NCBI GenBank assembly: GCA_000739515.1
Contig: DF820455.1
Coordinates: forward strand, 520,183 to 558,152
Reading direction: 5' to 3'
DNA length: 37,970 nt
Origin: Candidatus Moduliflexus flocculans
GTDB lineage: Bacteria > Moduliflexota > Moduliflexia > Moduliflexales > Moduliflexaceae
Position 1 is the stretch's first letter, and every line of letters begins with the position of its first letter. Positions 1 to 8,635 of the stretch are shown in pieces. A program made the position numbers and the translations under genes. The notes below the pieces were generated by a model. It ran no database searches. It worked only from the letters and a program-made list of their open reading frames with translations, and was not told where the DNA came from.

Positions 1-2994
1 CGCCTCGCCGTCGTTTCCGGCCTCCGCGTCGATCCGATCAATTTTTCCCATCAATTTCATCTGCTGCGCTCTGCCTTGCGCATCAATGCCGCGCAGGGCA
101 TACGGCGCGACGGCAAGGCGATAGCCGGAGTCGGGATTCATGCCGAACGCGGCTTCGAGATAGCGCGGACGCGCTCCGCTTGATCTGATAGATTCATACT
201 CCACGAATTTTGACAGCACCCCTTGTTCCGCTTGCTCATTCTGTTCATCGTCATCCGAAAAGCCGGGCAATCCCGCCGCCAATCCCGCGACCATCATCTC
301 CCCGAACGCGCCGCCGAAATCGCATTGCGCTAATTCGGCGCGGAGGATGTCCGCGATGCGTTGCCGCGCTTCGAGTTGCCATGCTCCTGGCTGCGCCATT
401 CGTTGCAAAAACGCCTCATCCACCGCCGATGTTTCCCCGGCATAAAAGCGAGTGAGGATCGCGTGAATCAACGAGCCGAGCGTCAACGCCGAAACATCCT
501 GACCTGCTGGTGGCAGCGGCGCAAGCTGGAGCATGCGCTGGAACAGGAATTTGATCGGACAGCGAGCGTACAGGTCGAATTCCGCCGCATTATAGACATG
601 TTGGCCGTAGCGGTCAGTCAGCAGGCGTTTTGTCCAATTTGCCGCTAAGACGCCTTCGAACTCGGAAAGCGCCATGCCGCGCCGCCGCGCTTCGTGCTGA
701 ATCCCGTTAAAAAGATGCGCGACCGCCATGTCGCCGCGCTGCTGGCGCAATATCTCAAGCGCGGCGCGGATGAATTGCGGCGATTCGTCGGCGTTCAGGC
801 GTTGCCCGATCCACGCCGCGAGTTCGGAGAAGGTGTAGCATTGAGCGAACGGGAAATCCGAGAACTCCCCTTCAGGGAGGTGGGGTGGGTTCGTTGTCCC
901 AGTCTGCTGCCCGCTCTCAACACCCCACCCTTTACCCCTCCCCGGAGGGAAATCTGCGGTCTGAAGTTCTGCTTTGACGCGCTCAATATAGGTGGATGGC
1001 AGCAGGTCGCTTTCGTCTTCCTGGCGCGGATACGAAAGATAGAGCCGGTCGGTCGGGTTGTGGATCGTCAGGTAAAACAGATAGGCGCTTTGCTTGAGTT
1101 TATCAGCAAACGTGGGGAGGCCGACGATTTGCGTGTCTTGCTCCGACAGAAAAATTGACATCTCCTCCTGCCCTGGAAAATCTTTTTCCGTTAATCCACC
1201 GAAAAAGAGGTGGCGGAACGAAGTCTGGCGGGCGTCTTGCGCCGTCATCACGAAGACGGCGTCGTCGAATTCCTGCCGCAGGTAATAGGTTTCGTTCTGC
1301 ACAGTCAATTGGAGCAGATCGAACAGGTCGCGCAGCGTCATTTCAGCGCGTGTTCCGGCAGATTTGCGAAGTTCCTGCCGCAGCAGATTCAACAGATTGA
1401 TGAGGCGTTGCAACGCCGCGCATTCCTGCTCGCGAATGGCGCGATTTGGGGCGCGTAGAATCCGTTCCGGGAGGTGCAGTCTGTGAATGAGCGTGACAAG
1501 CGCTTGCAGCGTTTCGACAGCGGAACGCGGTTCAGTGGCCTCAAATGGGGCGAGCAGATCGAAAAAATCGAACAGTGCCGGGAGCAGCGCGTATTCCACC
1601 GGATAGATTGCCGCCGCGCCACGCTCATCCTGCGCGAACGCGGTTTCGGCCTGTTGGCGATATGCTGCGATCTGCTCAAGCCACGCCGCTTTTCCCTGCA
1701 TGACCCCGAACGAGCGCAGCAGCATATCCAGTTTCGGATAATTAGCGGAATCGAGCGGCGGCGTTCCGGCGACTTCGATCAGCGGCGACGCGAAACAGAC
1801 GCGAAGCGCATCGTAACTATAGTCCTCCAACACGACCTGCATCAGGCGAAAGAACGCTGTGACGACCGGCGACGCGGCGAGCGGAATCCCGTCGAACATG
1901 ACAAACGGAATGCCGTAACGCGGGAAAATTTCGCGAATCAGCGGCGCGTATGGTTCGAGCTTGGGAAACGCGACGCCGATGTCGCGGAAGGCGGCGACAT
2001 GGCGGTCGCGATACAGCGCGCGGATCGTGGCGGCGATTCTGATGACTTCCGCGTTCCGATCCTGCGCCGAAAGAATGACGATAGAATCAGGCGGGCGATT
2101 CAGCAGCGCGGCGGGCTGCGCCTCCGGCTCGGCGCGTTCTGCCACCATCAGGCGGCGCGTCGGCGCATAAGGCCGCACGGAACAGCCGGAACGTTGCAGA
2201 AAGTCGCAGACCTCGCGCAGCAGGCGAAACGTCTTCGCGCTGCGTTCCTCTTTCGGCCAGTTATACGGATTATACGGCATATCGAGCGTAAACAGCGTCT
2301 GTTCGAATTGCGCGAACAGGGCGAGAAGCACTTGTTGATCGGGGTCTGGAAGCTCGTAATACCCTTCAACAACAAGCAATTCCGGCGATGGCACGACGCT
2401 GCGGATGTCGAATGCTCCGGCTACGGCGCAATCGGCGGCGGTCAGGAAAATGCCAGGCTGATCTGTGACATGCGCGGCAGCTAACTCGCGGTTGTAGAGC
2501 CTGAGCAGCGCGGCGAGTTCCTGATAGACTTTGCGCTGCCGTCCCCGGCATTGTTGAAAGCGTTCCGCCAACTGGTCAGCATCGTGCAGGCCGATGCGCC
2601 GAATATCCACGATAAATTCCAGCAATTTCGCGACAAGGCCGGGATGCTCGCGCATATTTCGCAGATGCAGCGCTTCGCCGAACTCGCTGGCATGACGCCG
2701 GAGCACGTCTTCCAATAGCAGTTTTTGCTCGAGACCGCCAAGCAATCGTTCACGTCCAGGGAGTTTTTGATGCCACTGCCGCAGCAATACCGAGAGCGTC
2801 GTAATCGGCAGATGAAACCCGCCTTCAGCCTCGCGCAAGGCGCGTTGCCGAAGTTGCTGCGTTCGGGCGTCGCCTCGCGCAAGATAGAGGCAGGATTCCC
2901 CTGCGCCTGATTGAAGATAGCTGAGGCAGCGCTGAAACGCTTCCTCGTTTTTTCCATCATACGCCGCGCCGTATAACGCCGTCACAACCGCCAT
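1..2994 (-). CDS. addB: AddB/RexB-like helicase-nuclease subunit, 3'-truncated by window edge
   Basis: An open frame of 998 codons runs from ATG at 2994 to the window edge without a stop. AGGATAGG lies just upstream of the ATG and supports the start. The protein resembles the AddB/RexB subunit of double-strand-break-processing complexes. The N-terminus (GAAYDGKNE) has no intact Walker A, as in RexB rather than AddB. A helicase-like motif TAQDARQTSFRHLFFGGLTE lies in the second half. The nuclease domain begins with YARCP (Cys812, the first ligand of the AddB iron-sulfur cluster), then GSLIHAILTRFY, then GKIDRID with the first catalytic Asp near residue 986. The EXK part and the last three cluster cysteines should lie beyond base 1, probably followed by addA. 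Residues about 680-713 are encoded by an inserted palindromic repeat. Family assignment is from motifs; pairing with AddA is inferred. Confidence 0.85.
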   Translation of the reverse strand, partial: MAVVTALYGAAYDGKNEEAFQRCLSYLQSGAGESCLYLARGDARTQQLRQRALREAEGGFHLPITTLSVLLRQWHQKLPGRERLLGGLEQKLLLEDVLRRHASEFGEALHLRNMREHPGLVAKLLEFIVDIRRIGLHDADQLAERFQQCRGRQRKVYQELAALLRLYNRELAAAHVTDQPGIFLTAADCAVAGAFDIRSVVPSPELLVVEGYYELPDPDQQVLLALFAQFEQTLFTLDMPYNPYNWPKEERSAKTFRLLREVCDFLQRSGCSVRPYAPTRRLMVAERAEPEAQPAALLNRPPDSIVILSAQDRNAEVIRIAATIRALYRDRHVAAFRDIGVAFPKLEPYAPLIREIFPRYGIPFVMFDGIPLAASPVVTAFFRLMQVVLEDYSYDALRVCFASPLIEVAGTPPLDSANYPKLDMLLRSFGVMQGKAAWLEQIAAYRQQAETAFAQDERGAAAIYPVEYALLPALFDFFDLLAPFEATEPRSAVETLQALVTLIHRLHLPERILRAPNRAIREQECAALQRLINLLNLLRQELRKSAGTRAEMTLRDLFDLLQLTVQNETYYLRQEFDDAVFVMTAQDARQTSFRHLFFGGLTEKDFPGQEEMSIFLSEQDTQIVGLPTFADKLKQSAYLFYLTIHNPTDRLYLSYPRQEDESDLLPSTYIERVKAELQTADFPPGRGKGWGVESGQQTGTTNPPHLPEGEFSDFPFAQCYTFSELAAWIGQRLNADESPQFIRAALEILRQQRGDMAVAHLFNGIQHEARRRGMALSEFEGVLAANWTKRLLTDRYGQHVYNAAEFDLYARCPIKFLFQRMLQLAPLPPAGQDVSALTLGSLIHAILTRFYAGETSAVDEAFLQRMAQPGAWQLEARQRIADILRAELAQCDFGGAFGEMMVAGLAAGLPGFSDDDEQNEQAEQGVLSKFVEYESIRSSGARPRYLEAAFGMNPDSGYRLAVAPYALRGIDAQGRAQQMKLMGKIDRIDAEAGNDGEA
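857..957. repeat. GC-rich palindromic repeat inside addB
   Basis: Two arms built on ACCCCACC...CCCTCC..GGAGGG face each other across a roughly 35-base spacer. The right arm reads ACCCCACCCTTTACCCCTCC. The left arm is the imperfect reverse complement, containing GGGAGGTGGGGTGGG. The repeat keeps the addB frame open and encodes a Gly/Pro-rich stretch (PPGRGKGWGVES...NPPHLPEGE) unlike the rest of the protein. A second copy lies at 8531-8616. Confidence 0.7.
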
Positions 2995-3162
2995 AAGTCC
3001 TATCCTTTCGTTGATGAAACTCTTGACAACATTCACACAATGAGAAACGATACTCTGAAAATCATGGTGTAGAAAAACAATAAAAAAACGTGCCGATTGA
3101 AATTTTTTCAAAAAATTGTCTTAGAGATACGAGCATTGAAAATTACGATCACATCGCCCTAG

Positions 3163-3193
3163 GATCTCACAGGTGTAAAAAATCTGTGAGGTC
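3163..3193. repeat. Short palindrome, CTCACAG/CTGTGAG type
   Basis: CTCACAG and CTGTGAG arms flank an A-rich loop. It is a diverged copy of the perfect palindrome at 32289-32317 and sits immediately before the pseudogene fragment. Confidence 0.6.
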
Positions 3194-3200
3194 TGATTAA

Positions 3201-3353
3201 AAACGACCGCAACGACTCGAAGCCGAACATCTTGCGGCGACATGACAGGAGGAGGCCAGACGCAAAGCGGAAGAGTTTGAATGTGAGCGACAGGAAAAAG
3301 AACGATTGTTGACGCTTCTGAAACAAGCTGGAATAGACCCGAACACATTGTAG
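3201..3353 (+). pseudogene. Decayed C-terminal coiled-coil tail (Rpn/Uma2-type)
   Basis: One reading frame gives KRPQRLEAEHLAAT, a TGA stop at 3243-3245, then QEEARRKAEEFECERQEK and RLLTLLKQAGIDPNTL ending at TAG 3351-3353. The ending matches the tail of the gene at 10064-10567 (RLLALLRQAGIDPNQQ). Such coiled-coil tails ending in GIDP are familiar from Uma2 and Rpn/PD-(D/E)XK nuclease families. The catalytic part is absent and a stop interrupts the frame, so this is a gene relic. Confidence 0.65.
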
Positions 3354-3507
3354 AACGGGATCATTTCCGTCAACATGCCTCTTTTGGCCTGCATACGAAA
3401 CTCTTGACAAAATTTAATTGACGAGAAATGAGACTACGGAAATATCGCAAAAAACGATTAGATAATGCCGATGGAAAACTTTTTGAGCTTTTAGGGATGG
3501 AGACAAC

Positions 3508-4560
3508 ATGAGGCGATGTTCTCAAGCGATGACCGCATGGTATCTGTGTGGGGTGCTTCTGCTGATTGTCGGGCTTATTGCCGGATGCAGCGGCAAATCA
3601 GAAGAGCAGATCAGCGATGATGATTTATTGAATGAGCCATCTGAAGGCGATGGTCTGACGCCGCAAGCCGCGGCAAGCCCAAACGCTGTTTCGCTGCCGA
3701 ATACGGTCGCGGCGACAGTGAATGGCGAAGAAATTACAGTCGCCGCCTTGACGGAACGCTTACATGCCGCCCTGAATCAGCAAGAGCAAACGGCGCCGGA
3801 TGAATATGTCTTGCGGCAATTGCGAGAAAACACGTTGCAAGAGTTGATTAAGCAACGTTTAATCGCGCAGCAAGCCCACAAGCAAAACATCACGGTGACT
3901 GATGAGGAATTCCAGGCGTATGTCAAACAAGTGCAAGAAGAATATAATGGCGCGGACATTCAAGATATTCTGAAAGAACAGGGACAAGCGTATCCTGAAT
4001 GGGAAACCTCGCAACGCGAAGCGTTGCTGTTAGATAAACTCGTTGACGCCAATATGCAAACCATGACGACGGTTGCGCCGCAAGAAATCGAACAATATTA
4101 CGAGCGCCACAAAGATAAATACGATTATCCCGCGCAAGTCCGCGCGAGCCAGATTTTGACGTATGATGAAAATACGGCGAAACAGGCGCTTCAGGAGATT
4201 CGAAACGGCGCGTCGTTTAATGAGGTCGCCCGAAAATATTCGGAAAGCGAGGATGCCAGTAATGGCGGAGATTTAGGCTTTTTCGGTCGTGGCATTATGC
4301 CGCCGGAGTTTGATGATGTGGTCTTTGCAATGAAAATCGGCGATGTGAGCGAGATCATTCACACGCAGTATGGCTATCAGATTTTTATGCTCACCGATCA
4401 GCGCGATGCGTATCGAGTGACATTCGAAGATGCGAAGCCGCAGATCGAGCAGCTATTAAAAAAACAAAAACGGATGTTTGCCATGGATTTATGGATGGCA
4501 GAACTTGAAAATAAGGCAACAATTGTACTCAACCAACGCATGATTCTGCAAGTCAATTAG
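3508..4560 (+). CDS. Parvulin-type peptidylprolyl isomerase lipoprotein
   Basis: A 350-residue protein with a signal sequence ending in the lipobox LIAG-Cys27, so it is probably lipid-anchored on the periplasmic side. An acidic linker follows (about 30-70). A SurA_N-like helical region (70-200) includes VAATVNGEEITVAALTERL. A parvulin domain spans about 210-305 (RASQILTYDE, GASFNEVARKYSES, NGGDLGFFGRG, GYQIFMLTDQR). It should catalyse prolyl cis-trans isomerisation and assist folding of exported proteins, as PrsA and SurA do. GGATGGAGA lies before the ATG; Met8 is an alternative start. It leads a same-strand run with surA, rqcP and an MCP-like gene. Confidence 0.85.
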   Translation: MRRCSQAMTAWYLCGVLLLIVGLIAGCSGKSEEQISDDDLLNEPSEGDGLTPQAAASPNAVSLPNTVAATVNGEEITVAALTERLHAALNQQEQTAPDEYVLRQLRENTLQELIKQRLIAQQAHKQNITVTDEEFQAYVKQVQEEYNGADIQDILKEQGQAYPEWETSQREALLLDKLVDANMQTMTTVAPQEIEQYYERHKDKYDYPAQVRASQILTYDENTAKQALQEIRNGASFNEVARKYSESEDASNGGDLGFFGRGIMPPEFDDVVFAMKIGDVSEIIHTQYGYQIFMLTDQRDAYRVTFEDAKPQIEQLLKKQKRMFAMDLWMAELENKATIVLNQRMILQVN

Positions 4561-4613
4561 CGCAGGAAATCTGTTTGAGTCGTAACAAATGCTGCGATTC
4601 AAGCGTGCCTGCG
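4561..4613 (+). other. Intergenic nested hairpin between two PPIase genes
   Basis: The 62-base gap holds an outer CGCAGG/CCTGCG pair and an inner TTGAGTCG/CGATTCAA pair. There is no T-run, so it looks more like an RNA processing or stability element than a terminator. Its role is inferred. Confidence 0.4.
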
Positions 4614-4622
4614 GAGAGAACT

Positions 4623-5576
4623 ATGAAAAATGTTGTTATCGGATTACTCGTCTTCTGTGGATTCCAAATCGGTCTGACGGGCGTCGGAGCTGAAAATGTT
4701 GACGGAATCGCCGCCGTTGTGAATAAAAAAGTCATTACGCGCTCTCGCATTCACGCCATGGAGCAAGAATTTTTGAAACAGGGGCGTTTCGATTCTACGG
4801 AAGATGAAAACGCGCGGAAGGAAAAAATTCTCACTTTTTTGATCGAAAATGAATTGATTGTTCAGAAAGCAGAAGAATATGGCGTGGCCGTGACAAGCGA
4901 AGAGCTGAAGGCCGCGCTGGATGACGTGAAAAAACGGAATAATCTTTTTACTGACGACGAGTTAAAAGCCGCGATTAATCAGCAAGGCACGACATGGAGC
5001 GAATATCTTGATGATGTTCGTAAACAGATTAAAATTGCGAAGTTAATGAATTCGGAAGTCCGGTCGAAAGTGCTGATTAGCGAAGATGAAGTGAGCAAAT
5101 ATTTTGAGGAACATCGCGGCGATTTTCAGGCTGCGCCAGCCAAAGTGCATATCCGGCAAATATTTCTTTCCGTCAAGCCAGGCGCCAGCGACGACGATGT
5201 GAGCGCGATTCTCGATAACGCGGCTCGGATTGTGAAGGAATTGCGCGGCGGCGCAGATTTTGCGGAAATGGCGAAAGCGCATTCGGAACACCCGTCCGCA
5301 GCAAATGGCGGCGAATTGGGGACGTTTCAGGAGGGGCAGTTAGCCGCGCCATTTGATGCCGCGTTTAATATGGCTGCCGGAGAAATCAGCGATCCGATCC
5401 GGTTTGATGATGGGTTTCATATTATATATGTGGAAACCAAGACTGGCGGTGAAGAAAACGCCTTGCAAAATGCCAGAACCGACATTCGCCGCAAATTGTT
5501 CGAACAAAAAGCCGACGCGCTGTATAAAGAATGGATGGCGGAATTGAAAAAAACTGCCTACATCGAAATCCGGTAA
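4623..5576 (+). CDS. surA: SurA-like periplasmic chaperone/peptidylprolyl isomerase
   Basis: A 317-residue protein starting at ATG 4623 behind GGAGAG; an in-frame start at 4575 lacks a signal sequence and was not chosen. A signal peptide (MKNVVIGLLVF...TGVGA) precedes the SurA N-terminal core (VDGIAAVVNKKVITRSRI, ENELIVQKAEEYGV). One parvulin domain follows at about 170-275 (KVHIRQIFLSVKPG, GADFAEMAKAHSEHP, ANGGELGTFQEGQL, GFHIIYVETK). It should chaperone outer-membrane proteins in the periplasm. E. coli SurA has two parvulin domains; this shorter form has one, as in many other phyla. Its TAA overlaps the ATG of the next gene. Confidence 0.88.
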   Translation: MKNVVIGLLVFCGFQIGLTGVGAENVDGIAAVVNKKVITRSRIHAMEQEFLKQGRFDSTEDENARKEKILTFLIENELIVQKAEEYGVAVTSEELKAALDDVKKRNNLFTDDELKAAINQQGTTWSEYLDDVRKQIKIAKLMNSEVRSKVLISEDEVSKYFEEHRGDFQAAPAKVHIRQIFLSVKPGASDDDVSAILDNAARIVKELRGGADFAEMAKAHSEHPSAANGGELGTFQEGQLAAPFDAAFNMAAGEISDPIRFDDGFHIIYVETKTGGEENALQNARTDIRRKLFEQKADALYKEWMAELKKTAYIEIR

Positions 5577-5854
5577 TGCGATTAGATTATTTCCTGAAGC
5601 TCAGTCGGCTTGTCAAACGACGGCCTTTAGCGAAAGAAATGTGTGACAAGCAATTGGTACAGGTGAACGATCAGGCGGCGAAAGCCGGAAAGGAATTGCG
5701 CGTGGGGGATATTGTTGCCCTGAAATTCCGACATCGGCGTTTGAAAGTCCGAGTCGAGCAATTGCCGGAACGCACAATCGCAAAGGAGGCCGTCGCCGCG
5801 TTATATACCGTGTTAGAGGATATTCAGGAGCATGAGGACGATTTGACGTGGTAA
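5576..5854 (+). CDS. rqcP: S4-domain RNA-binding protein, RqcP/YabO-like
   Basis: A 92-residue protein starting at ATG 5576, which overlaps the surA stop codon (TAATG). The sequence [20 protein letters not shown] with [20 protein letters not shown] is the S4 fold of RqcP/YabO, which stabilises tRNA on obstructed 50S subunits during C-terminal alanine tailing in ribosome quality control. The length fits that family (about 85-95) better than Hsp15. The tight coupling to surA suggests one mRNA. Its last codons overlap the start of the next gene by 7 bases. RqcH is not in the window, so the pathway is inferred. Confidence 0.8.
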   Translation: MRLDYFLKLSRLVKRRPLAKEMCDKQLVQVNDQAAKAGKELRVGDIVALKFRHRRLKVRVEQLPERTIAKEAVAALYTVLEDIQEHEDDLTW

Positions 5855-7185
5855 GATTCAAACAACTGAAACCCGGGAAATTGTATCGCCTGATATTTGG
5901 AGGTTCCAGCATCGTGCTGGCAATCGTGGCGATCTTTTTCCCGCAGGCGATTCCAGGCTTATTTTATCTTGTGTTGGTTGGATTGGTTGCGGCGGGAATC
6001 GCGTCGGATGTCTATTTGAATCGTGTTGTCACGCATCTGAAAGCGGTTGAAACAAAAATCCAGGGGTCATTCAAAAACTTCGAAGACCGGGAAAAACAAT
6101 ATCAATACAGCGTCGAGGAAATGCAGAAAGAATTAGCCCGGCTGCAACACCTCAATATCAATTTACAGGAAGCCAAAACGTTTGACGCAATCCTGTCTCA
6201 GCTTGCCGAAGCCGCTTATTATATCCTCGAATTTGAACGCATTCTGATTTTTCTCTTTAATCCGCTTACCAATATGCTGGAATGTCGGGAGGTCAAAGCG
6301 AGCCGTGACTTCGCCACTGACAATCTTCATGCACCGGTCTCTCCAGAAGGAGGCGTTTTGGCAAAAGCATTTTTAGAACAGCGGCTGTTCCATATCAACG
6401 ATGTGGCCAATATGCCGTCGGAATATCAGCTTGCGCCAGCCTACCAGCAGATTTTTCCCATACAGCCTGCGACACTCATTGTGCTGCCATTAGTCGTCAA
6501 CGATCAGAAATTAGGCGTGTTGTTCGCCGATCATCCCTCACCGCAAGAACGCGCGATGCATCAGTCGCTTGAATTATTAAAACTCTTCGCCTATCAGGCG
6601 TCTCTTTCTATTGCCAATATCAAAATGCAGGAAGAGTTGCACCATTTGAATCTCGAATTGGAGCAGAATTATCAGGAACTGTTAAAACGCCGTGAATTTT
6701 ATTCGCTTATCGCGCAAGACCTGTCGTCGTCCATGACAGAGATGTCGTTTTCCATTGCGCAAGTGACAGAGAGCGCACAACACCTGACCGCGCAGAGCGA
6801 ACATTTGATTCGTCAGGGGAACGACCTGTTGACGCATCTCTCCAAAATTGACGACATCATCGCCTCCATCAACAGCGTGACACGGCAGACGAAATTGTTG
6901 GCGTTCAACGCCACGATCGAAGCGGTGCGCGTTGGCGAAGCCGGACGCGGTTTTGCGGTTGTCGCCGAGGAAGTCCGTAACCTCGCGCAACACAGCGCAG
7001 ACGATTCCACGACAATTAAGGCCACGCTACATGCCATGCAGCAAGCGATCAAAGCGATTGCTGAGGTTGCAGATGTCACCCACAACATCGCCCTTATTCA
7101 GCAGCAAGGCACGCAGCAGATGAACATTGTCACGAAAGATGTCCTGAAACGGACAGAAGACCTTGTGGATTCGCTGCAAGGTTAA
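5848..7185 (+). CDS. GAF-domain methyl-accepting chemotaxis-like protein
   Basis: A 445-residue protein starting at GTG 5848 with GAGG upstream. Two membrane helices (about 14-31 and 36-53) have almost no loop between them, so there is no periplasmic sensor. A coiled coil (60-105) leads into a GAF domain (about 110-255). A methyl-accepting signalling domain follows, with the hairpin-tip motif at 357-379 ([20 protein letters not shown]). It probably senses a cytoplasmic ligand and passes the signal to CheA/CheW. HAMP is missing. The signalling domain is short and ends soon after the tip, so coupling may be atypical. It ends 4 bases inside the convergent gene. Confidence 0.82.
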   Translation: MVRFKQLKPGKLYRLIFGGSSIVLAIVAIFFPQAIPGLFYLVLVGLVAAGIASDVYLNRVVTHLKAVETKIQGSFKNFEDREKQYQYSVEEMQKELARLQHLNINLQEAKTFDAILSQLAEAAYYILEFERILIFLFNPLTNMLECREVKASRDFATDNLHAPVSPEGGVLAKAFLEQRLFHINDVANMPSEYQLAPAYQQIFPIQPATLIVLPLVVNDQKLGVLFADHPSPQERAMHQSLELLKLFAYQASLSIANIKMQEELHHLNLELEQNYQELLKRREFYSLIAQDLSSSMTEMSFSIAQVTESAQHLTAQSEHLIRQGNDLLTHLSKIDDIIASINSVTRQTKLLAFNATIEAVRVGEAGRGFAVVAEEVRNLAQHSADDSTTIKATLHAMQQAIKAIAEVADVTHNIALIQQQGTQQMNIVTKDVLKRTEDLVDSLQG

Positions 7186-8531
7186 CTAACGGGGCGCTCC
7201 TGGAGTCGTTCGTGAATTGTCTGAACCAATTGCGCTCGCGACGGGATGGTGTGGGTAAATTCAATGTTGCCGTCAATGCAGATCATCGGGACGTTTTTCA
7301 CGATAATTTCCAGCATAAAATCAGCCACTTCGTTTTCCTGAATGCGGTGTTCGCGAACCAGAACCGTTTCCTCGAAACTGGCGACCATGTCCCGCACGGT
7401 CTCCAGCATGTACTGAGAAGAGGCGCTCGCTTCCGAGGCAAGCGTGACAACATCTACCACCATTTTACCAGTCGCCTGCCCATTAACAAGGATTCCATCC
7501 TGCGCGATATCCCAACTCTGTGATGGTCGGTTTCGAGGCGCCACCTCATGCACAAGCTCGGCAACAGCCCGTAGATTGGCATCAGGAACGCCCCAGGGCA
7601 AATCGCAGCCCGGCGCAAGAATATAGCCGGCGCTGCCGCCAAGCGTCATGGTGTCGCGCACATGCCGGCGTACGGCCTCTTCCGACCCCATCAGCAACAT
7701 GACGGTCAGTTGCAGATTCCCGCCGAACGACACGCCATACCGCTGACTCACCTCCTTGACAAAATCAAGCGGAATGTTTTCATCCACGCTGACGTTATCC
7801 GGGCGACATTGACACATCACCTCAACATTGCGCTGCGCGTGGCCGCAAACAAAAAAGGAGGAAAACGCGCCTCTCCGGCGAATTTCCGCAAACAGATCCG
7901 TGGCATACGGCGTCACAAATTGCTGAAACGCTCGCGGCGAGAGTTGGCTGGTCATCGGATCAACCGAAGCAATCACGTCGCAACCGGCCTCAATATAGAG
8001 CCGCGCCATGGTTTTGGCGGCCTGAGTGCAAAACGTTAATAGCTCCAACACCTCCTCTGGCTCATCATACATCGCCATCAACAAGCTTGAACCTTTCAAG
8101 TGCAGCGCTAACGTAAACGGGCCGGTCACCAACCCATAAAGCGCGGCATCATGCGATTCGGCTTTTAATCGGCGCACGGCCTGTAAGATTTCAGGAATCC
8201 GGCCAGCGTCGGCGTCGAGCAGTCGAAGCGCGGTTAATGGTTTCCGTTCTAAAACATGGCCGACAACGACCGGAGAACCCTCTTTGCTCCAACGTAACTC
8301 GCATCCCAACGCTTCCGCCTCAACCTGCAAATCGAACATGACGGAAATGCCGTCTGGCTGATATTGGCGGATCGCTTTGCCCACGCCTTGCGCAATCAAT
8401 TCGCCCGAACGGAGATACTCATCTGCCGGAACGCCGATCAATTTTCCGCCGTAACAGCCGAGAAACATCAAATACGGCGGGCGCTCAGTCGTCTGGCCTT
8501 GTAAGGCTTGAAGAAGCAATTGTTTTCCCAT
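7182..8531 (-). CDS. Uroporphyrinogen-decarboxylase/MtaA-family methyltransferase with thioredoxin-like tail
   Basis: A 449-residue protein. I chose ATG 8531; the frame stays open to 8576, but those codons read through a palindromic repeat. Residues 1-330 are a URO-D/MtaA-type TIM barrel ([55 protein letters not shown]). MtaA/MtbA enzymes bind zinc through HxC plus a distal Cys. Here the first site reads FFVCGH (Phe227, Cys229) and the distal Cys309 is present, so the usual first His is missing. A C-terminal segment (about 385-445, [15 protein letters not shown]) resembles the thioredoxin-like domain found on some cobalamin methyltransferase relatives. It lies after the GntR/solute-binding regulator on the same strand. 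The substrate is unknown. Confidence 0.8.
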   Translation of the reverse strand: MGKQLLLQALQGQTTERPPYLMFLGCYGGKLIGVPADEYLRSGELIAQGVGKAIRQYQPDGISVMFDLQVEAEALGCELRWSKEGSPVVVGHVLERKPLTALRLLDADAGRIPEILQAVRRLKAESHDAALYGLVTGPFTLALHLKGSSLLMAMYDEPEEVLELLTFCTQAAKTMARLYIEAGCDVIASVDPMTSQLSPRAFQQFVTPYATDLFAEIRRRGAFSSFFVCGHAQRNVEVMCQCRPDNVSVDENIPLDFVKEVSQRYGVSFGGNLQLTVMLLMGSEEAVRRHVRDTMTLGGSAGYILAPGCDLPWGVPDANLRAVAELVHEVAPRNRPSQSWDIAQDGILVNGQATGKMVVDVVTLASEASASSQYMLETVRDMVASFEETVLVREHRIQENEVADFMLEIIVKNVPMICIDGNIEFTHTIPSRAQLVQTIHERLQERPVS

Positions 8532-8616
8532 ATTTTTTGACCCACCTCTTATCCCTTCCAGGAGGAGATTTCTCATTCCACAGATTCCCCACCTGTGAGG
8601 GGCAAGAGGTGGGGCA
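8531..8616. repeat. Palindromic repeat, second copy, in methyltransferase leader
   Basis: Two arms, CCCACCTCTT...CCC and GGG...AAGAGGTGGG, flank a spacer. Each arm matches the arm type seen in the repeat at 857-957. On the minus strand the outer end places AGAGGTGGG about 8 bases before ATG 8531, so the repeat appears to supply the ribosome binding site. No terminator or riboswitch is evident. Confidence 0.65.
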
Positions 8617-8635
8617 ATATATTAGGGTTTTCGCG

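Larger units (their letters stand above)
3016..3410. repeat. 14-bp direct repeats flanking a decayed segment
   Basis: GAAACTCTTGACAA occurs at 3016-3029 and again at 3397-3410. Some similarity continues downstream of each copy (GAGAAA followed by a short A-rich run). The 367 bases between them hold a palindrome and a pseudogene tail. Both copies contain a TTGACA that could be a -35 box, but I see no good -10 at normal spacing. Within 2995-3507 I see no other gene. Confidence 0.5.

Noticed and set aside
1474..2484. 336-codon open frame on the plus strand
   Set aside because: It lies opposite the AddB-like gene, has Arg/Gln-rich low-complexity composition and no recognisable motif; it is a shadow of the minus-strand gene.
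8532..8576. Upstream start for the methyltransferase (ATG 8576)
   Set aside because: The added 15 residues are translated palindromic repeat; ATG 8531 begins the conserved sequence and has a binding site.
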